The translations under genes and the position numbers were made by a program. The notes beneath the pieces are model-generated. The model saw only the letters and a program-made list of their open reading frames with translations. It made no database searches and was not told the origin of the DNA. Positions 53,764 to 63,879 of a stretch of 64,000 bases of DNA are shown here, piece after piece. Positions within the stretch are counted from its first letter, which is position 1, and every line of letters begins with the position of its first letter. Origin of the DNA: Alphaproteobacteria bacterium (lineage in GTDB: Bacteria > Pseudomonadota > Alphaproteobacteria > Rhizobiales > Aestuariivirgaceae); contig JAHEFB010000013.1 in NCBI GenBank assembly GCA_024640405.1, forward strand, positions 27,643 to 91,642, written 5' to 3'.

Positions 53764-55179
53764 TCAGGCCCCGGTGGCAGAAAGAGGAGTACCTGGGTCG
53801 TCACGTTCTGCGACAGTGATGTCCAGCGCTCTCATTTTGCGATGCAGTGCCGAGCGTTCCATGCCGACGAACGACGAGGTCTTGGAAATGTTGCCTCCAA
53901 AACGGCTGAGTTGAGCCTTTATGTACTCGGTTTCAAATGCATCCCGGGCTTCCTTCAGCGGCAGTGACATAAGGCTTTCGATGCCATTGGATCTGCCGCT
54001 ACTGCCTGTTGAACTCGTCAGATCAGCCGGTAACAGGCTGGCCGAAATCGGTTCATCAGCTTCGCCGCCCGACATTATCAACATGCGTTCCACCGAGTTC
54101 TTGAGCTGACGCACATTGCCGTGCCAATCCATGGTCTGGACGACAGCGAGCGCATCATCGGCAAACGTTCTGAGCGGTTTACTCGACTGTGCAGAGTACA
54201 ATGCGCAAAAATGATGGACCAGTTCGGGGATATCCTCGCGATGTTCATGTAAGGAAGGAAGAGTGATCGGAACAACGGCCAACCTGTGCAAAAGGTCTTC
54301 CCGGAACACCTCTGCTGTAACCAGTGCATTCAGGTCTTTCGACGTTGAACTGATTATTCGAACATCTACATTGACCTGTTTGGCGCCGCCGACACGATTG
54401 AAAGTCTGATCAACCAAGACCCGCAATACCTTGCCCTGGGTCTCTATTGGCATATCGGCAACTTCATCGAGATACAGCGTGCCACCGTGAGCTTGTTCGA
54501 GCTTGCCTACCCGGGTTGGATTACCAGCATTGTCTTCGACGCCGAACAGTTCTTCTTCCATACGCTCGGGCAGCATGGTGGCGGCCGACAACACGACGAA
54601 GGGGGCCTCTGAACGCGTCGACCAATTGTGAATGCTGCGAGCAGCCAGCTCCTTGCCGGACCCCATGGGGCCAAACAGCATGATACGGCCATTGCTGGGC
54701 GCGGCCCGCTTCAACACCAGGGTCAAATCACGGATGACATTCGATGATCCTACGATCGCCGTATTCTCGCCCGTCTGGCTGCGCAGTTGCTCATTTTCAC
54801 GCTTGAGACGCGAGTTTTCCAATGCCCGTCCGACAACGTGAATCAACCGGTCTGCCTTAAACGGCTTTTCTATGTACTCATAGGCACCGCGTTTTATTGC
54901 CGAAACAGCCGTTTCAATATTGCCGTGGCCGGAAATAATTACTACCGGAAGATCCTTGTGAACCTTCTTAATTTCAATCAGCAGGTCGAGGCCGTCCAAA
55001 CGCGACCCCTGCAACCAAATATCCAGAATAACCAACGATGGACGTCTGTCGGCGACGGCGGCCAGTGCCGCATCGCTGTTGCCGGCCAGGCGTGACTCGT
55101 AGCCTTCGTCCTCCAGAATACCGCCAATCAACTCGCGGATGTCTTTTTCATCATCAATTATCAGAATTTCAACAGCCAT
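53764..55179 (-). CDS. ntrX: NtrX response regulator
   Basis: 471 residues: receiver domain with Asp53, a sigma54-type AAA+ domain with P-loop GPMGSGKELAARSIH, and a Fis-type HTH at the C-terminus (ISKTSSFVGMERSALHRKM). The L1 loop motif GAFTGA that contacts sigma54 is replaced by VEDNAGNPTRV, so it probably does not activate sigma54, as known for alphaproteobacterial NtrX. It is phosphorylated by NtrY and regulates nitrogen, respiration and envelope functions. It starts 2 bp after the ntrY stop. Confidence 0.95.
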   Translation of the reverse strand: MAVEILIIDDEKDIRELIGGILEDEGYESRLAGNSDAALAAVADRRPSLVILDIWLQGSRLDGLDLLIEIKKVHKDLPVVIISGHGNIETAVSAIKRGAYEYIEKPFKADRLIHVVGRALENSRLKRENEQLRSQTGENTAIVGSSNVIRDLTLVLKRAAPSNGRIMLFGPMGSGKELAARSIHNWSTRSEAPFVVLSAATMLPERMEEELFGVEDNAGNPTRVGKLEQAHGGTLYLDEVADMPIETQGKVLRVLVDQTFNRVGGAKQVNVDVRIISSTSKDLNALVTAEVFREDLLHRLAVVPITLPSLHEHREDIPELVHHFCALYSAQSSKPLRTFADDALAVVQTMDWHGNVRQLKNSVERMLIMSGGEADEPISASLLPADLTSSTGSSGRSNGIESLMSLPLKEARDAFETEYIKAQLSRFGGNISKTSSFVGMERSALHRKMRALDITVAERDDPGTPLSATGA

Positions 55180-55181
55180 GG

Positions 55182-57482
55182 TCAGGTCCTCTCCGCAACT
55201 TGATCGTTGTTGTCTTGGTCCTTGCCGATTTTTGTCTGAACGACATCTTCAGGTGACATATTGAACTCCAAGCTTACACAAGCCCCTCGCCCGTTGTGGA
55301 AGTCGTCAGGAGCGTCACTCAAGGTCAGGCGACCTCCGTGCTCCTCCATAATCCGCGTTACAATCGCCAAACCGAGGCCGGTGCCCTTTTCACGGGTGGT
55401 CATGTATGGCTCGGTCAGTCGGGAGCGGTTTTCATCCGGCAATCCGATACCATTGTCGGCGACCGTAACAACTACCTTTGCATTCCCCTGATCTATGGAA
55501 ACCAGAATTTCACCGGGTACCGACGGGTCAGCGGAAAGGCGTGTCTCAATGGACTCCCTGGCGTTCTTGACCAGATTTGTTATTGCCTGGTTTATCAGGC
55601 GCCTATCCAGAAGCAGTTCAACGGGCTCATCCGGGAACCTCGTTTCGAATTTGATTGTTTCGTCACTGGCTTTTTGAAGTACGAGTGCTTCGCGCACCAG
55701 TGATGTCAGATTATTGGTTTCCAACTGTGCACTGGGCATGCGGGCGAACGATGAGAACTCGTCAACCATGCGCCCGATATCGCCGACCTGTCGAACGATT
55801 GTATCAGTACACTGGTCAAATACTTTCCGATCGCCTGATATCTGATCGGCATATTTTCGACGCAACCTCTCAGCCGATAGCTGTATTGGCGTAAGCGGGT
55901 TCTTGATTTCATGTGCAATGCGTCGCGCTATGTCTGCCCAGGCAGAATTTCTTTGAGCTGAAACCAGCTCCGTTGTGTCATCGAAGGTAACCACATAACC
56001 GTCGGTGCCCTCGTCACTGGCCTCGGTTGTCACCCCGGTCATAAACGTGCGTTCCTGATCGCCCACACGACGCGTTATGGTGCCGTCCGCATAGCCGTCA
56101 AACCGGGTTTTGGCCTTCGAGAATATCGGTTTGATCTCCGGCAGCACCTCCAGGACCGGCCGGCCGGTTACGCCGACATGATCCATATCAAGCAGCTCAA
56201 GCGCCGACTTGTTGGCAAGCGTGACAACGCCCGTTTCATCCAGACCCAGTACCCCTGCGCTGACACCACCCAAAACAGCTTCTGTAAACCGCCGCCGTTC
56301 ATCGAGTTCGGCGTTTGCCGTGGTCAGTTCCCTGCGCTGGGATTGCAGCCGGTCAGTCATCTGGTTGAAGGTTGCGCCCAGCGTCGCCATGTCCCCGGCT
56401 GCATTTTCAATTGAAACCTTTGTGTCCAGTTCACCTGAACTCACCCGGCGGGCCGCAGACACCAGAGACACAATTGGCTGTACCAATCTGTTGGAAAACA
56501 TGAGCCCCAGCCAGATGGCCGATAACAGGAAAATAAAGGCCAGACCTGCGTATAGTGCGGCAAAATTCAATTGAAGCGAACGACGCTGCGCAATCAGATC
56601 GTCAAACGCGGCACGCTGCGTCCGCGCCTTTCCCAGTTGCTTGATGACCTCCGGGTTCACCAGGCGGTAGAGGTATAGATAATACCCGTCAATTTTCTCA
56701 AGCTTGATCAGGGCACGAATAACATTGCCGCCTTTTTCCGGCTCTCGGACCACCATTTCGCCGGTTGTGGCCTGGGCAATGTCTTCGGGAGCTGGCGGTC
56801 GGAACTTCACCAGCTTGTTTGCCGTTGCTGAAACGGCGAGTTCCTTGGTCGTCGGATTCATCACAAACAGACCAGAAAGACCGCGCACCGATCCGAAAGT
56901 CGCCACTCTGCGAAGTAGCTTGTCGCGATTAAGTGTGAACTCGCTGGACCGCTGATTTATCTCGTTCGCGATGAAGGCGGCATCACTACGTGCTACATCG
57001 AGGTTCTCGCGTATATAGGCTTCCGCGACGGCTTCGGCAGAATCCACAATCGACTGTGTCTGTCCCGACAACCAGGTGTCCAGGCCTCTGTTCAACGTTA
57101 CTGTTGCAAAGGCTGCAACGATTATGGCCGGCAGCACGGCAAACAGCGAAAGCAGGGCGACAATTCGAATGTGCAAACCTGATCCCGGCACGCGGCGTAT
57201 TCTGGCCATCGTCAACTTGCTCAAATGCCAGGCAATCAAAGTGGCCATCAGGGTCAACAGAATACCGTTTGCTATCATCAGAAAACGGGCGTTGTCCGGT
57301 TGCGGTTCCAGATGAGTGAGCCCGGTGAGATACAGGTAGGTGCCAAGGCCACAAAGCACCGTCGAAGTGGCCAGTCCGATACCGGCCCAATTCAACCATC
57401 TGTTGTTGAGGAACGACTCTGCCACGGTGTGATGAAGTGGCTCGGATGTCTGCGGGCTGGATATATCCGACATCACTGTCAT
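55182..57482 (-). CDS. ntrY: NtrY sensor histidine kinase
   Basis: 766 residues. Several N-terminal membrane helices (about 30-60, 65-85 and 105-125), a periplasmic or CACHE-like region, another helix near 310, a HAMP domain (about 325-380), PAS (about 395-495), then the HisKA H-box with His524 in AHEIKNPLTPIQLSAERLR, and an HATPase domain with the N and G boxes NLVKNA and DNGIGL. It phosphorylates NtrX. Immediately upstream of ntrX. Confidence 0.95.
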   Translation of the reverse strand: MTVMSDISSPQTSEPLHHTVAESFLNNRWLNWAGIGLATSTVLCGLGTYLYLTGLTHLEPQPDNARFLMIANGILLTLMATLIAWHLSKLTMARIRRVPGSGLHIRIVALLSLFAVLPAIIVAAFATVTLNRGLDTWLSGQTQSIVDSAEAVAEAYIRENLDVARSDAAFIANEINQRSSEFTLNRDKLLRRVATFGSVRGLSGLFVMNPTTKELAVSATANKLVKFRPPAPEDIAQATTGEMVVREPEKGGNVIRALIKLEKIDGYYLYLYRLVNPEVIKQLGKARTQRAAFDDLIAQRRSLQLNFAALYAGLAFIFLLSAIWLGLMFSNRLVQPIVSLVSAARRVSSGELDTKVSIENAAGDMATLGATFNQMTDRLQSQRRELTTANAELDERRRFTEAVLGGVSAGVLGLDETGVVTLANKSALELLDMDHVGVTGRPVLEVLPEIKPIFSKAKTRFDGYADGTITRRVGDQERTFMTGVTTEASDEGTDGYVVTFDDTTELVSAQRNSAWADIARRIAHEIKNPLTPIQLSAERLRRKYADQISGDRKVFDQCTDTIVRQVGDIGRMVDEFSSFARMPSAQLETNNLTSLVREALVLQKASDETIKFETRFPDEPVELLLDRRLINQAITNLVKNARESIETRLSADPSVPGEILVSIDQGNAKVVVTVADNGIGLPDENRSRLTEPYMTTREKGTGLGLAIVTRIMEEHGGRLTLSDAPDDFHNGRGACVSLEFNMSPEDVVQTKIGKDQDNNDQVAERT

Positions 57483-57624
57483 GGAGCGCTAAACCCAATT
57501 TCAAGGTAACTATTACTGCACCCCCGTGCGGTGTTGCAAAAACGCAACACTATTGTGGCAAATATGTGACACCCAAGACGATGTCCTCTGGAATTTTCCG
57601 TGAAATCATACACATAATGGTGAG

Positions 57625-59085
57625 TTACGATCGGGTCCCCGGGGTTTTCACCACGCTCAAACCAAGCTCTTTGATTCGAGTCCGCAACGTATTTCGATTA
57701 ATGCCCAGTAAGTTTGCCGCCCTGATCTGATTGCCGCCTGTCGAAGCCAAGGTCGCATTGATGAGTGGAATTTCAATTTGTTGTATGATGCGATGGTATA
57801 GCCCGTCAGGAGGCAGATTAGGCTGAAAACCTGCAAAATACTGGACCAGGTGATTCTCTACAAACTCCGAAAGGGAGTTGTAGGTTTCCGATCCACGGTC
57901 TTTGCGCGTCGATTGTTGAACAACAAACTCCTGCTCAACGGAGGAACCGGAAATTTCATCACCGACGTGCACAGCGCAAAGCCGGCTGACAAAGTTTTCA
58001 AGCTCTCGAATGTTTCCCGGCCATCTCGCCCGTTTCAGCGCTTCGATTGCGCCAGGGGAAAAAACCTTCGATGGAAGACCTTGTTTCTCATTCTGACGTA
58101 AAAAATGACTAACCAGATCCGGTATGTCATCCGTACGTTCGCGCAACGGCGGCAATCTTAACGGGACAACATTGAGGCGGAAAAACAAATCCTCCCGGAA
58201 CATACCCTGGCCGATCAGTTGGTGCAGGTCACGGTGGGTTGCGGCAATTATCCGTACATCAGTCTTGATTGGCCGAACGCCACCCACGGAAGTGTACTCG
58301 CCTTCCTGCAGGACACGCAGTAACCGGGTCTGCGCCTCCATCGGCATGTCGCCGATTTCGTCCAGAAATAATGTACCGCCGTGGGCCTGTTCGAACCGGC
58401 CCAGATAGCGCGAAACAGCGCCGGTAAACGCGCCCTTCTCATGGCCAAACAATTCCGATTCAATCAGTTCCCGGGGAATCGCAGCCATGTTCATTGCAAC
58501 AAATGGTGATGCCTTGCGTTTTGAAAAGTCATGCAGGGCACGGGCCACCAGTTCCTTGCCGGTTCCGCTTTCTCCCTGAATCATCACTGTCAGATCGGTT
58601 TGCGTCATACGAGCCACCACACGATAGATATCCTGCATCGCCGTTGAGCGTCCGACTATGGGCAAAGCGTCGGTATCGTCTGGTAGCTGCCTGGGCGGGG
58701 CTGCCTGTTCCGCCTTTCGGGAATCTTCCAGCGCCTGGCCGACAGTCGATACCAGGGTACTCAGATCAAAGGGTTTTGGCAGGTAGTCGTAGGCGCCGCG
58801 TTCGCTGGCTGTGATTGCTGTCATTATTGTGTTTTGAGCGCTCATCACGATAACCGGCAAATTCGGCCGTTTTGCCGTTATGCGCGGCAATATGTCAAAA
58901 CCGCTCTCATCTGGAAGCACCACATCGGTGACTACCACATTCCCCTGTCCTTCGCTGATCCAACGCCACAGGGACGCAGCATTGCTGGCGGCGCGAACAT
59001 CATATCCTGCGCGTGTCAAAGCCTGTGTAACCACGGTTCGTATGGCTGCATCGTCGTCGGCTACTAGTACTGTTCCTGGTGTCAT
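57625..59085 (-). CDS. ntrC: Nitrogen regulation response regulator NtrC
   Basis: 486 residues from the ATG at 59085, preceded by AAAGG at good spacing. Receiver with Asp11/Asp12 and Asp54, a sigma54 AAA+ domain with GESGTGKE and an intact GAFTGA (about 217-222), and a Fis-type HTH ([22 protein letters not shown]). Phosphorylated by NtrB under nitrogen limitation, it activates sigma54 promoters such as glnA/amtB. An upstream in-frame start at 59121 adds 12 residues without family support. Confidence 0.96.
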   Translation of the reverse strand: MTPGTVLVADDDAAIRTVVTQALTRAGYDVRAASNAASLWRWISEGQGNVVVTDVVLPDESGFDILPRITAKRPNLPVIVMSAQNTIMTAITASERGAYDYLPKPFDLSTLVSTVGQALEDSRKAEQAAPPRQLPDDTDALPIVGRSTAMQDIYRVVARMTQTDLTVMIQGESGTGKELVARALHDFSKRKASPFVAMNMAAIPRELIESELFGHEKGAFTGAVSRYLGRFEQAHGGTLFLDEIGDMPMEAQTRLLRVLQEGEYTSVGGVRPIKTDVRIIAATHRDLHQLIGQGMFREDLFFRLNVVPLRLPPLRERTDDIPDLVSHFLRQNEKQGLPSKVFSPGAIEALKRARWPGNIRELENFVSRLCAVHVGDEISGSSVEQEFVVQQSTRKDRGSETYNSLSEFVENHLVQYFAGFQPNLPPDGLYHRIIQQIEIPLINATLASTGGNQIRAANLLGINRNTLRTRIKELGLSVVKTPGTRS

Positions 59086-59175
59086 TCTACTGCCTTTCCG
59101 GTCCGGGATTGAGATTGACATCCGCTGAATGTTTCTGATGGTTTGGAAAGTCTTCTCATGTGGTAATCCAACCGT

Positions 59176-60276
59176 TCATTGAGTTTCGGATGGCGAGACC
59201 GGCAACAGCACCCTGAAAACCGTGCCGTCCTCGAGTGTTGACGCGTCGATAATTCCCCCGTGATCGCGCACAAGTTTCGCAACGAGTGCCAATCCCAGGC
59301 CCCGTCCGCTCTCCTTGGACGTCACGAACGGATCAAACAGATTTTGCGCCACATCCTCTGAAATTCCTGAACCATTATCGAGGACCGCGATTTCAAGTGG
59401 CAGCGAAACGGAACGTTCGCTTCCGGGGGCCTGCATTCGAATGCCAGGTTTGTAGGACGTGGACAGTGAAATTTTGCCGATCGCCCCTGCCTTGTCGATT
59501 GCCTCCGCGGCGTTTTTCACCAGGTTGAGAAACACCTGGACAAGCTGGTTGCGGTTTCCGCTTACGTGGGGCAGCGAAGGATCATAATTTTCCACAAAAC
59601 TGATATGTGAGGCAAAACCGCTGGAGGCGACCTTTCGCACGTGCTCCAGGACGGTGTGCACATTCAATGGTTCCAGCTGCGGTGGCCGTTCATCGGAAAA
59701 CACTTCCATCTGGTCTACCAGATTTCGAATGCGATCGGTTTCACTACAAATGAGCTGGGTCAGTTCGCGGTCTTCATGTGGCGCGTTGGTCTCAAGCAAT
59801 TGAGCGGCACCTCGTATGCCGGACAGAGGATTCCTGATTTCGTGAGCAAGCATCGATGCCATGCCCGACACCGACCTTGCCGCCTGCATATTGTTGAGTT
59901 GCCGGTCGAAAGCCTGCGCCACTGACCGCTGTTGGATAACCAGAATTATACAGCCGGGATTCTCCGGGATCACACCTGCCTGGATGTCAATACTGCGCGC
60001 ACCTCCGGTTCGGGGAGTTCCCAGCTTGACACCATACTCCGATAGTGTCGTTCCTGTGGCACGCAACCTCGCAGCAGCGGTGTAAAACGGGCTGGCGAAC
60101 GGTACGATATCTTCGAGACCCATGCGCTTTAACATCGATTGGCTAACACAGAAAAACTCTTCAGCCGCAGCGTTTGCCGCAACAATCCTGTCATCAGCCG
60201 AGATAACCAGAACCGGGCTGGGAAGAGACTGCAGCAATACATTCGCGGGGAACCCGCTCTGTTCAGTCGAGTTCAT
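59176..60276 (-). CDS. ntrB: Nitrogen regulation sensor kinase NtrB
   Basis: 366 residues, soluble. An N-terminal PAS domain (about 15-110), H-box His145 in LAHEIRNPLSGIRGAAQLLE, and an HATPase domain with NLVKNAAEAI, DNGSGI and a GRGLGLAL G-box. It responds to PII (GlnB) and phosphorylates NtrC. Its ATG overlaps the dusB stop by 4 bp. Confidence 0.95.
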   Translation of the reverse strand: MNSTEQSGFPANVLLQSLPSPVLVISADDRIVAANAAAEEFFCVSQSMLKRMGLEDIVPFASPFYTAAARLRATGTTLSEYGVKLGTPRTGGARSIDIQAGVIPENPGCIILVIQQRSVAQAFDRQLNNMQAARSVSGMASMLAHEIRNPLSGIRGAAQLLETNAPHEDRELTQLICSETDRIRNLVDQMEVFSDERPPQLEPLNVHTVLEHVRKVASSGFASHISFVENYDPSLPHVSGNRNQLVQVFLNLVKNAAEAIDKAGAIGKISLSTSYKPGIRMQAPGSERSVSLPLEIAVLDNGSGISEDVAQNLFDPFVTSKESGRGLGLALVAKLVRDHGGIIDASTLEDGTVFRVLLPVSPSETQ

Positions 60277-61295
60277 GCAGCGATCATCCCTTTCGCCGCC
60301 TGACAGAGTTGATCAGCCAACTCCCGCAATCCGGCTTCCACGTCGACCGCCAATTCAAATTTCAGGAGTTTTCCCCGCCAACTGCCATGCGCCGGTGCGT
60401 CAAGAAGACCTTTGTCTCGCCAGCGTTCCAGTGCCCAGCCAACATGTTTCCTGGCAATGCGCACTCCTTTCTGCTCGCCATAGTGATCGACGATGCGCTG
60501 AAATTGTTCGGAAACCACTTTCACCTGTTCCGGAATGCCGGGTTCTGCAATTCCGCTACCCGGGTCTAGCTGATCCGCCAAGACGCCGGGCCACCACGGT
60601 CGTCCATAGGCGCCCCTGCCGATCATGACGCCATCCGCGCCCGACGCTTCCAGCATCGCACGAACGTCTTCTATGCTGGTGCCGTCACCGTTTGCGATCA
60701 ACGGAATTGAAATTGCCTGCCTTACCGCCTTTATTGCCTGCCAGTCAGCCGTACCTTTGTAAAACTGGTTGCGGGTCCGCCCATGAACCGTGACCATTGA
60801 AACCCCAAGCTGCTCGGCGCGGCTGGCCAGTTCAGGCGCATTCAAACAATCAAAGTCCCAGCCCAGCCGCATTTTCAACGTGACCGGCACCGAGCTTGCC
60901 TGAACCGTTGCCTCGATCAATTTGCAGGCGTGCTCCAAATCGCGCATCAATGCTGATCCGGACAGTTTTCCCGCAACTTCGCGAGCCGGACATCCCATGT
61001 TGATGTCAATGATGTCAGCACCAATTCGCTGTGCCAGTTCGGCGCCACGCGCCATCCACTCCGGTTCCCGTCCGGCCAGTTGCAGCACAAACGGCGAGAT
61101 GCGCCCTGCCCCGGTTGCCCTTCGAACCATATCCGGCCTGGCCTGAACCAACGCATTGCTGGCGACCATTTCAGATACAACAAGGCCCGCACCAAATCTG
61201 TGAGCCAAAATCCGGAACGGTTCATCGGTTATGCCAGACATGGGAGCGAGAAAAACGCGATTGCGTGTCTTGTGCGCCCCTATAACAATGCCCAT
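60273..61295 (-). CDS. dusB: tRNA-dihydrouridine synthase DusB
   Basis: 340 residues, TIM-barrel FMN enzyme. The catalytic Cys102 lies in NMGCPAREVAGKLSG, and the FMN site appears as LAPMSGITDEPFR and IGRGAYGRPW. It reduces uridines in the tRNA D-loop. It is the old nifR3 gene that precedes ntrB in alphaproteobacteria. Coupled to ntrB by a 4-bp overlap; divergent from ispDF. Confidence 0.95.
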   Translation of the reverse strand: MGIVIGAHKTRNRVFLAPMSGITDEPFRILAHRFGAGLVVSEMVASNALVQARPDMVRRATGAGRISPFVLQLAGREPEWMARGAELAQRIGADIIDINMGCPAREVAGKLSGSALMRDLEHACKLIEATVQASSVPVTLKMRLGWDFDCLNAPELASRAEQLGVSMVTVHGRTRNQFYKGTADWQAIKAVRQAISIPLIANGDGTSIEDVRAMLEASGADGVMIGRGAYGRPWWPGVLADQLDPGSGIAEPGIPEQVKVVSEQFQRIVDHYGEQKGVRIARKHVGWALERWRDKGLLDAPAHGSWRGKLLKFELAVDVEAGLRELADQLCQAAKGMIAA

Positions 61296-61456
61296 AAATT
61301 AGACACTCAAACTTTTAGTTTAATTTTCGGGCACATTAACATCTGGCTGCGACATTGCAATTGCAAAGTTTGACAGCTGACCGCTTGCCCTGCGGGTAAT
61401 CAGCCTGTTAGAGCTTCTGACACAATATCGACCACTATTCCCTGGACGTCTCTTCC

Positions 61457-62629
61457 ATGACCACAGCCGTTATTATTGTTGCAGCAGGCGCCGGCCTGCG
61501 GGTTGGTGGCGAAATTCCAAAACAATACCAGCAACTCGGTGGCGAAGCTGTTTTGCGACGAACAATAGCGGCATTTTTGAGTCACCCCAATATCGATCAC
61601 GTTTTGGTGGTGATCGGAGAAGGCCATGAACCGCTATATAAAGAGGCCATCTCGGGGATGGACCTGCCTGTTCCTGTACTGGGTGGCGCGACAAGACAGG
61701 AGTCGGTGTTCAATGGCCTGAAGGCGATTGTCAGCCTGGATCCCGCAAATGTGTTGATTCACGATGCGGCCAGACCATTCGTGGATGCTGAAATCATTTC
61801 GGCCGTTATCAGAGAGCTTGAATTTCATTCAGGATGCATACCGGCTGTTGCGGTCGCCGACACTCTGAAACGGGGAAGCAATGGCATCATAGCAGAAACC
61901 GTCGACCGATCAGACCTGTACGGCGCCCAAACACCACAGGCGTTCCGTTTTGCGGAAATTTACAAGGCACATGCAGATGCCGCTGACAGCGGTCGAAGCG
62001 ATTTCACAGATGATGCATCAATTGCAGAGTGGGCAGGACTGGACGTTGCGATTGTTTCAGGCAAACCCCACAACAACAAGATCACAACCGCCGCGGACCT
62101 GCATGACGCAGCAAACCAGCCGGGCGCAGGTAAAGAGAACATGCTGAACGATATCCGAGTAGGCCACGGTTACGACGTCCATGCGTTTGAAGCAGGCGAT
62201 CATGTCATCCTGTGTGGATTGAAAATTCCCCATAGCAGGAAACTGAAAGGACATTCCGACGCCGACGTCGGTTTGCACACGTTGACTGACGCAATCCTGG
62301 GAGCACTGTGTGAAGGAGACATCGGGAAGCACTTCCCGCCGAGCGAAGAGAAGTGGAAAGGTGCCGCGTCGGATGCTTTTCTGAGGCACGCCGCAAATCT
62401 GGTGGCTGACAGGAATGGCATGATTTCACACGTCGATCTGACACTCATCTGCCAGGCGCCGAAAATACGACCCCACGTCGATGCAATGCGTGAAAACGTG
62501 GCGCAAATTATCGGCATCGACGTAAACCGGGTATCGGTGAAAGCCACGACAACCGAATGGCTGGGGTTCACAGGTCGCGAAGAGGGTATTGCCGCGGCTG
62601 CCACGGCCACGATCCGCTTGCCGGAGTGA
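61457..62629 (+). CDS. ispDF: Bifunctional IspD/IspF (MEP isoprenoid pathway)
   Basis: 390 residues. IspD half (about 1-225): VAAGAGLRVGGEIPKQYQ with the CTP-binding motif, and DAARPFV. IspF half (about 230-390): RVGHGYDVHAF (Asp-x-His metal ligands), HSDADVGLHTLTDAILGA and VSVKATTTEWLGFTG. It converts MEP to CDP-ME and CDP-ME2P to MEcPP; IspE between the two steps is separate. The fusion is typical of alphaproteobacteria. pncC starts 5 bp after its stop. Confidence 0.96.
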   Translation: MTTAVIIVAAGAGLRVGGEIPKQYQQLGGEAVLRRTIAAFLSHPNIDHVLVVIGEGHEPLYKEAISGMDLPVPVLGGATRQESVFNGLKAIVSLDPANVLIHDAARPFVDAEIISAVIRELEFHSGCIPAVAVADTLKRGSNGIIAETVDRSDLYGAQTPQAFRFAEIYKAHADAADSGRSDFTDDASIAEWAGLDVAIVSGKPHNNKITTAADLHDAANQPGAGKENMLNDIRVGHGYDVHAFEAGDHVILCGLKIPHSRKLKGHSDADVGLHTLTDAILGALCEGDIGKHFPPSEEKWKGAASDAFLRHAANLVADRNGMISHVDLTLICQAPKIRPHVDAMRENVAQIIGIDVNRVSVKATTTEWLGFTGREEGIAAAATATIRLPE

Positions 62630-62634
62630 ACGGT

Positions 62635-63147
62635 ATGTTTGGCGAACAGTTGACTATCGAAGCAACAGACACCCTCGACATGTTGCGGCAAAGCCGGTTG
62701 ATGCTGGCGACGGCGGAAAGCTGCACCGGCGGACTGATTGCCGGCCTGCTCACCAGTATTGCCGGATCATCTGACGTATTCGAGCGCGGTTTTGTGACTT
62801 ATTCCAATGAGGCGAAATCCGAAATGCTTGGTGTGCCGGCGTCGCTGATTAAGCAACACGGCGCAGTATCCGAACAGGTCGCCCGGGAAATGGCTGAATG
62901 CACCTTGCGAAACTCACGCGCTGATGTAACGGTTTCCGTAACCGGCATTGCCGGTCCTGGCGGTGGTTCCGCAGACAAGCCGGTTGGGCTGGTGCATTTT
63001 GGATGTGCAAGAACCAAACTGGAAACACACCATGTCCGGATGGCATACGGAGATATTGGTCGCAACGAAATTCGCATTGCCGCAATTGGCACGGCGCTGG
63101 CCATGATCAGGCAGTCCATTGATCAAGGTGGCGGACTGTTGGCCTGA
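62635..63147 (+). CDS. pncC: CinA C-terminal-domain nicotinamide-nucleotide amidase
   Basis: 170 residues from the ATG at 62635, with GGAG eight bases upstream. ATAESCTGGLIAGLLTSIAGSS and VTGIAGPGGGSADKPVGLV are the CinA C-terminal motifs; Ser in ESCTGG and Lys in the SNEAKSEMLG segment are the known active-site residues. It deamidates NMN to NaMN. No N-terminal MoaB-like domain is present. The open frame reaching back to 62557 is inside ispF and is not used. Confidence 0.93.
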   Translation: MFGEQLTIEATDTLDMLRQSRLMLATAESCTGGLIAGLLTSIAGSSDVFERGFVTYSNEAKSEMLGVPASLIKQHGAVSEQVAREMAECTLRNSRADVTVSVTGIAGPGGGSADKPVGLVHFGCARTKLETHHVRMAYGDIGRNEIRIAAIGTALAMIRQSIDQGGGLLA

Positions 63148-63354
63148 AACTCTATTCGGGCTCTTTTCTACTGTTGGAGCAAGGCGAATGTACCTGCGCC
63201 ACCCGCTGTGCGGCGGCAAACATCGATTTTTCCATAATGACTGCAGTGATGGCAACAAATGGAGCCACATAGTTGAACTTTGCCTGAGTTGTGGAAATCT
63301 GCCGCCTGCATACCCATATGTGAGACATCTTGAAACTGATGGGGGTAACTCACA
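63148..63354. other. Intergenic region pncC-yccF
   Basis: 207 bp without a supported gene. It probably holds the yccF promoter. In many relatives ratA and lipA follow ispDF-cinA; neither is here. Confidence 0.5.
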
Positions 63355-63810
63355 ATGCGTCTAATTCTGAATATACTCTGGTTGGTGTTCGGCGGAATCT
63401 GGTCAGCAATTGCCTGGTTTCTCGTCGGAATTCTAGCTGCCATTACCATAATCGGCCTGCCCTGGGCACGATCCTGTTTCATGCTTGCCAATTACACCCT
63501 GTGGCCCTTTGGCCGCGACGTCATATCGCGGGACGAGTTGTATGGGCGGGAGGATATTGGCACCGGTGCGTTGGGACTAATCGGTAATATTGTATGGTTC
63601 ATACTTGCCGGCTGGTGGCTCGCCATCATGCACCTGACATTCGCGGTCGCCAACGCCATTACAATTATCGGGATCCCTTTTGCATGGGCCCATGTGAAAC
63701 TGGCGGGAGCGTCGCTGTTCCCGGTTGGCAAAACGGTCGAAGATATCGAAGTTGTGGACGAGGCCATGCGCAACACCGCTCGGACTCGTGTTGAAGAATT
63801 GCGCAGCTAG
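63355..63810 (+). CDS. YccF-domain membrane protein
   Basis: 151 residues with two copies of a YccF-type domain, each with paired membrane helices: MRLILNILWLVFGGIWSAIAWF and GALGLIGNIVWFILAGWWLAIMH, and repeated IIGLPWARSCFML / IIGIPFAWAHVKL. The function is unknown. GGGGG precedes the ATG. A hairpin follows its stop. Confidence 0.88.
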   Translation: MRLILNILWLVFGGIWSAIAWFLVGILAAITIIGLPWARSCFMLANYTLWPFGRDVISRDELYGREDIGTGALGLIGNIVWFILAGWWLAIMHLTFAVANAITIIGIPFAWAHVKLAGASLFPVGKTVEDIEVVDEAMRNTARTRVEELRS

Positions 63811-63837
63811 ATTGAATTCCGTCGGCCCAAAAAACAC

Positions 63838-63866
63838 GTCGGCCGCAGAAACTCTCTGCGGCCGAC
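63838..63866 (-). terminator. Strong hairpin between yccF and the IS end
   Basis: A perfect 12-bp stem GTCGGCCGCAGA / TCTGCGGCCGAC around a 5-nt loop. On the minus strand it is followed by GTG and TTTTTT, a good terminator for leftward transcripts; on the plus strand there is no T-run. It lies 27 bp after the yccF stop and 14 bp before the CTAG at the insertion-sequence end. Confidence 0.6.
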
Positions 63867-63879
63867 AGCTTCAAAAGCA

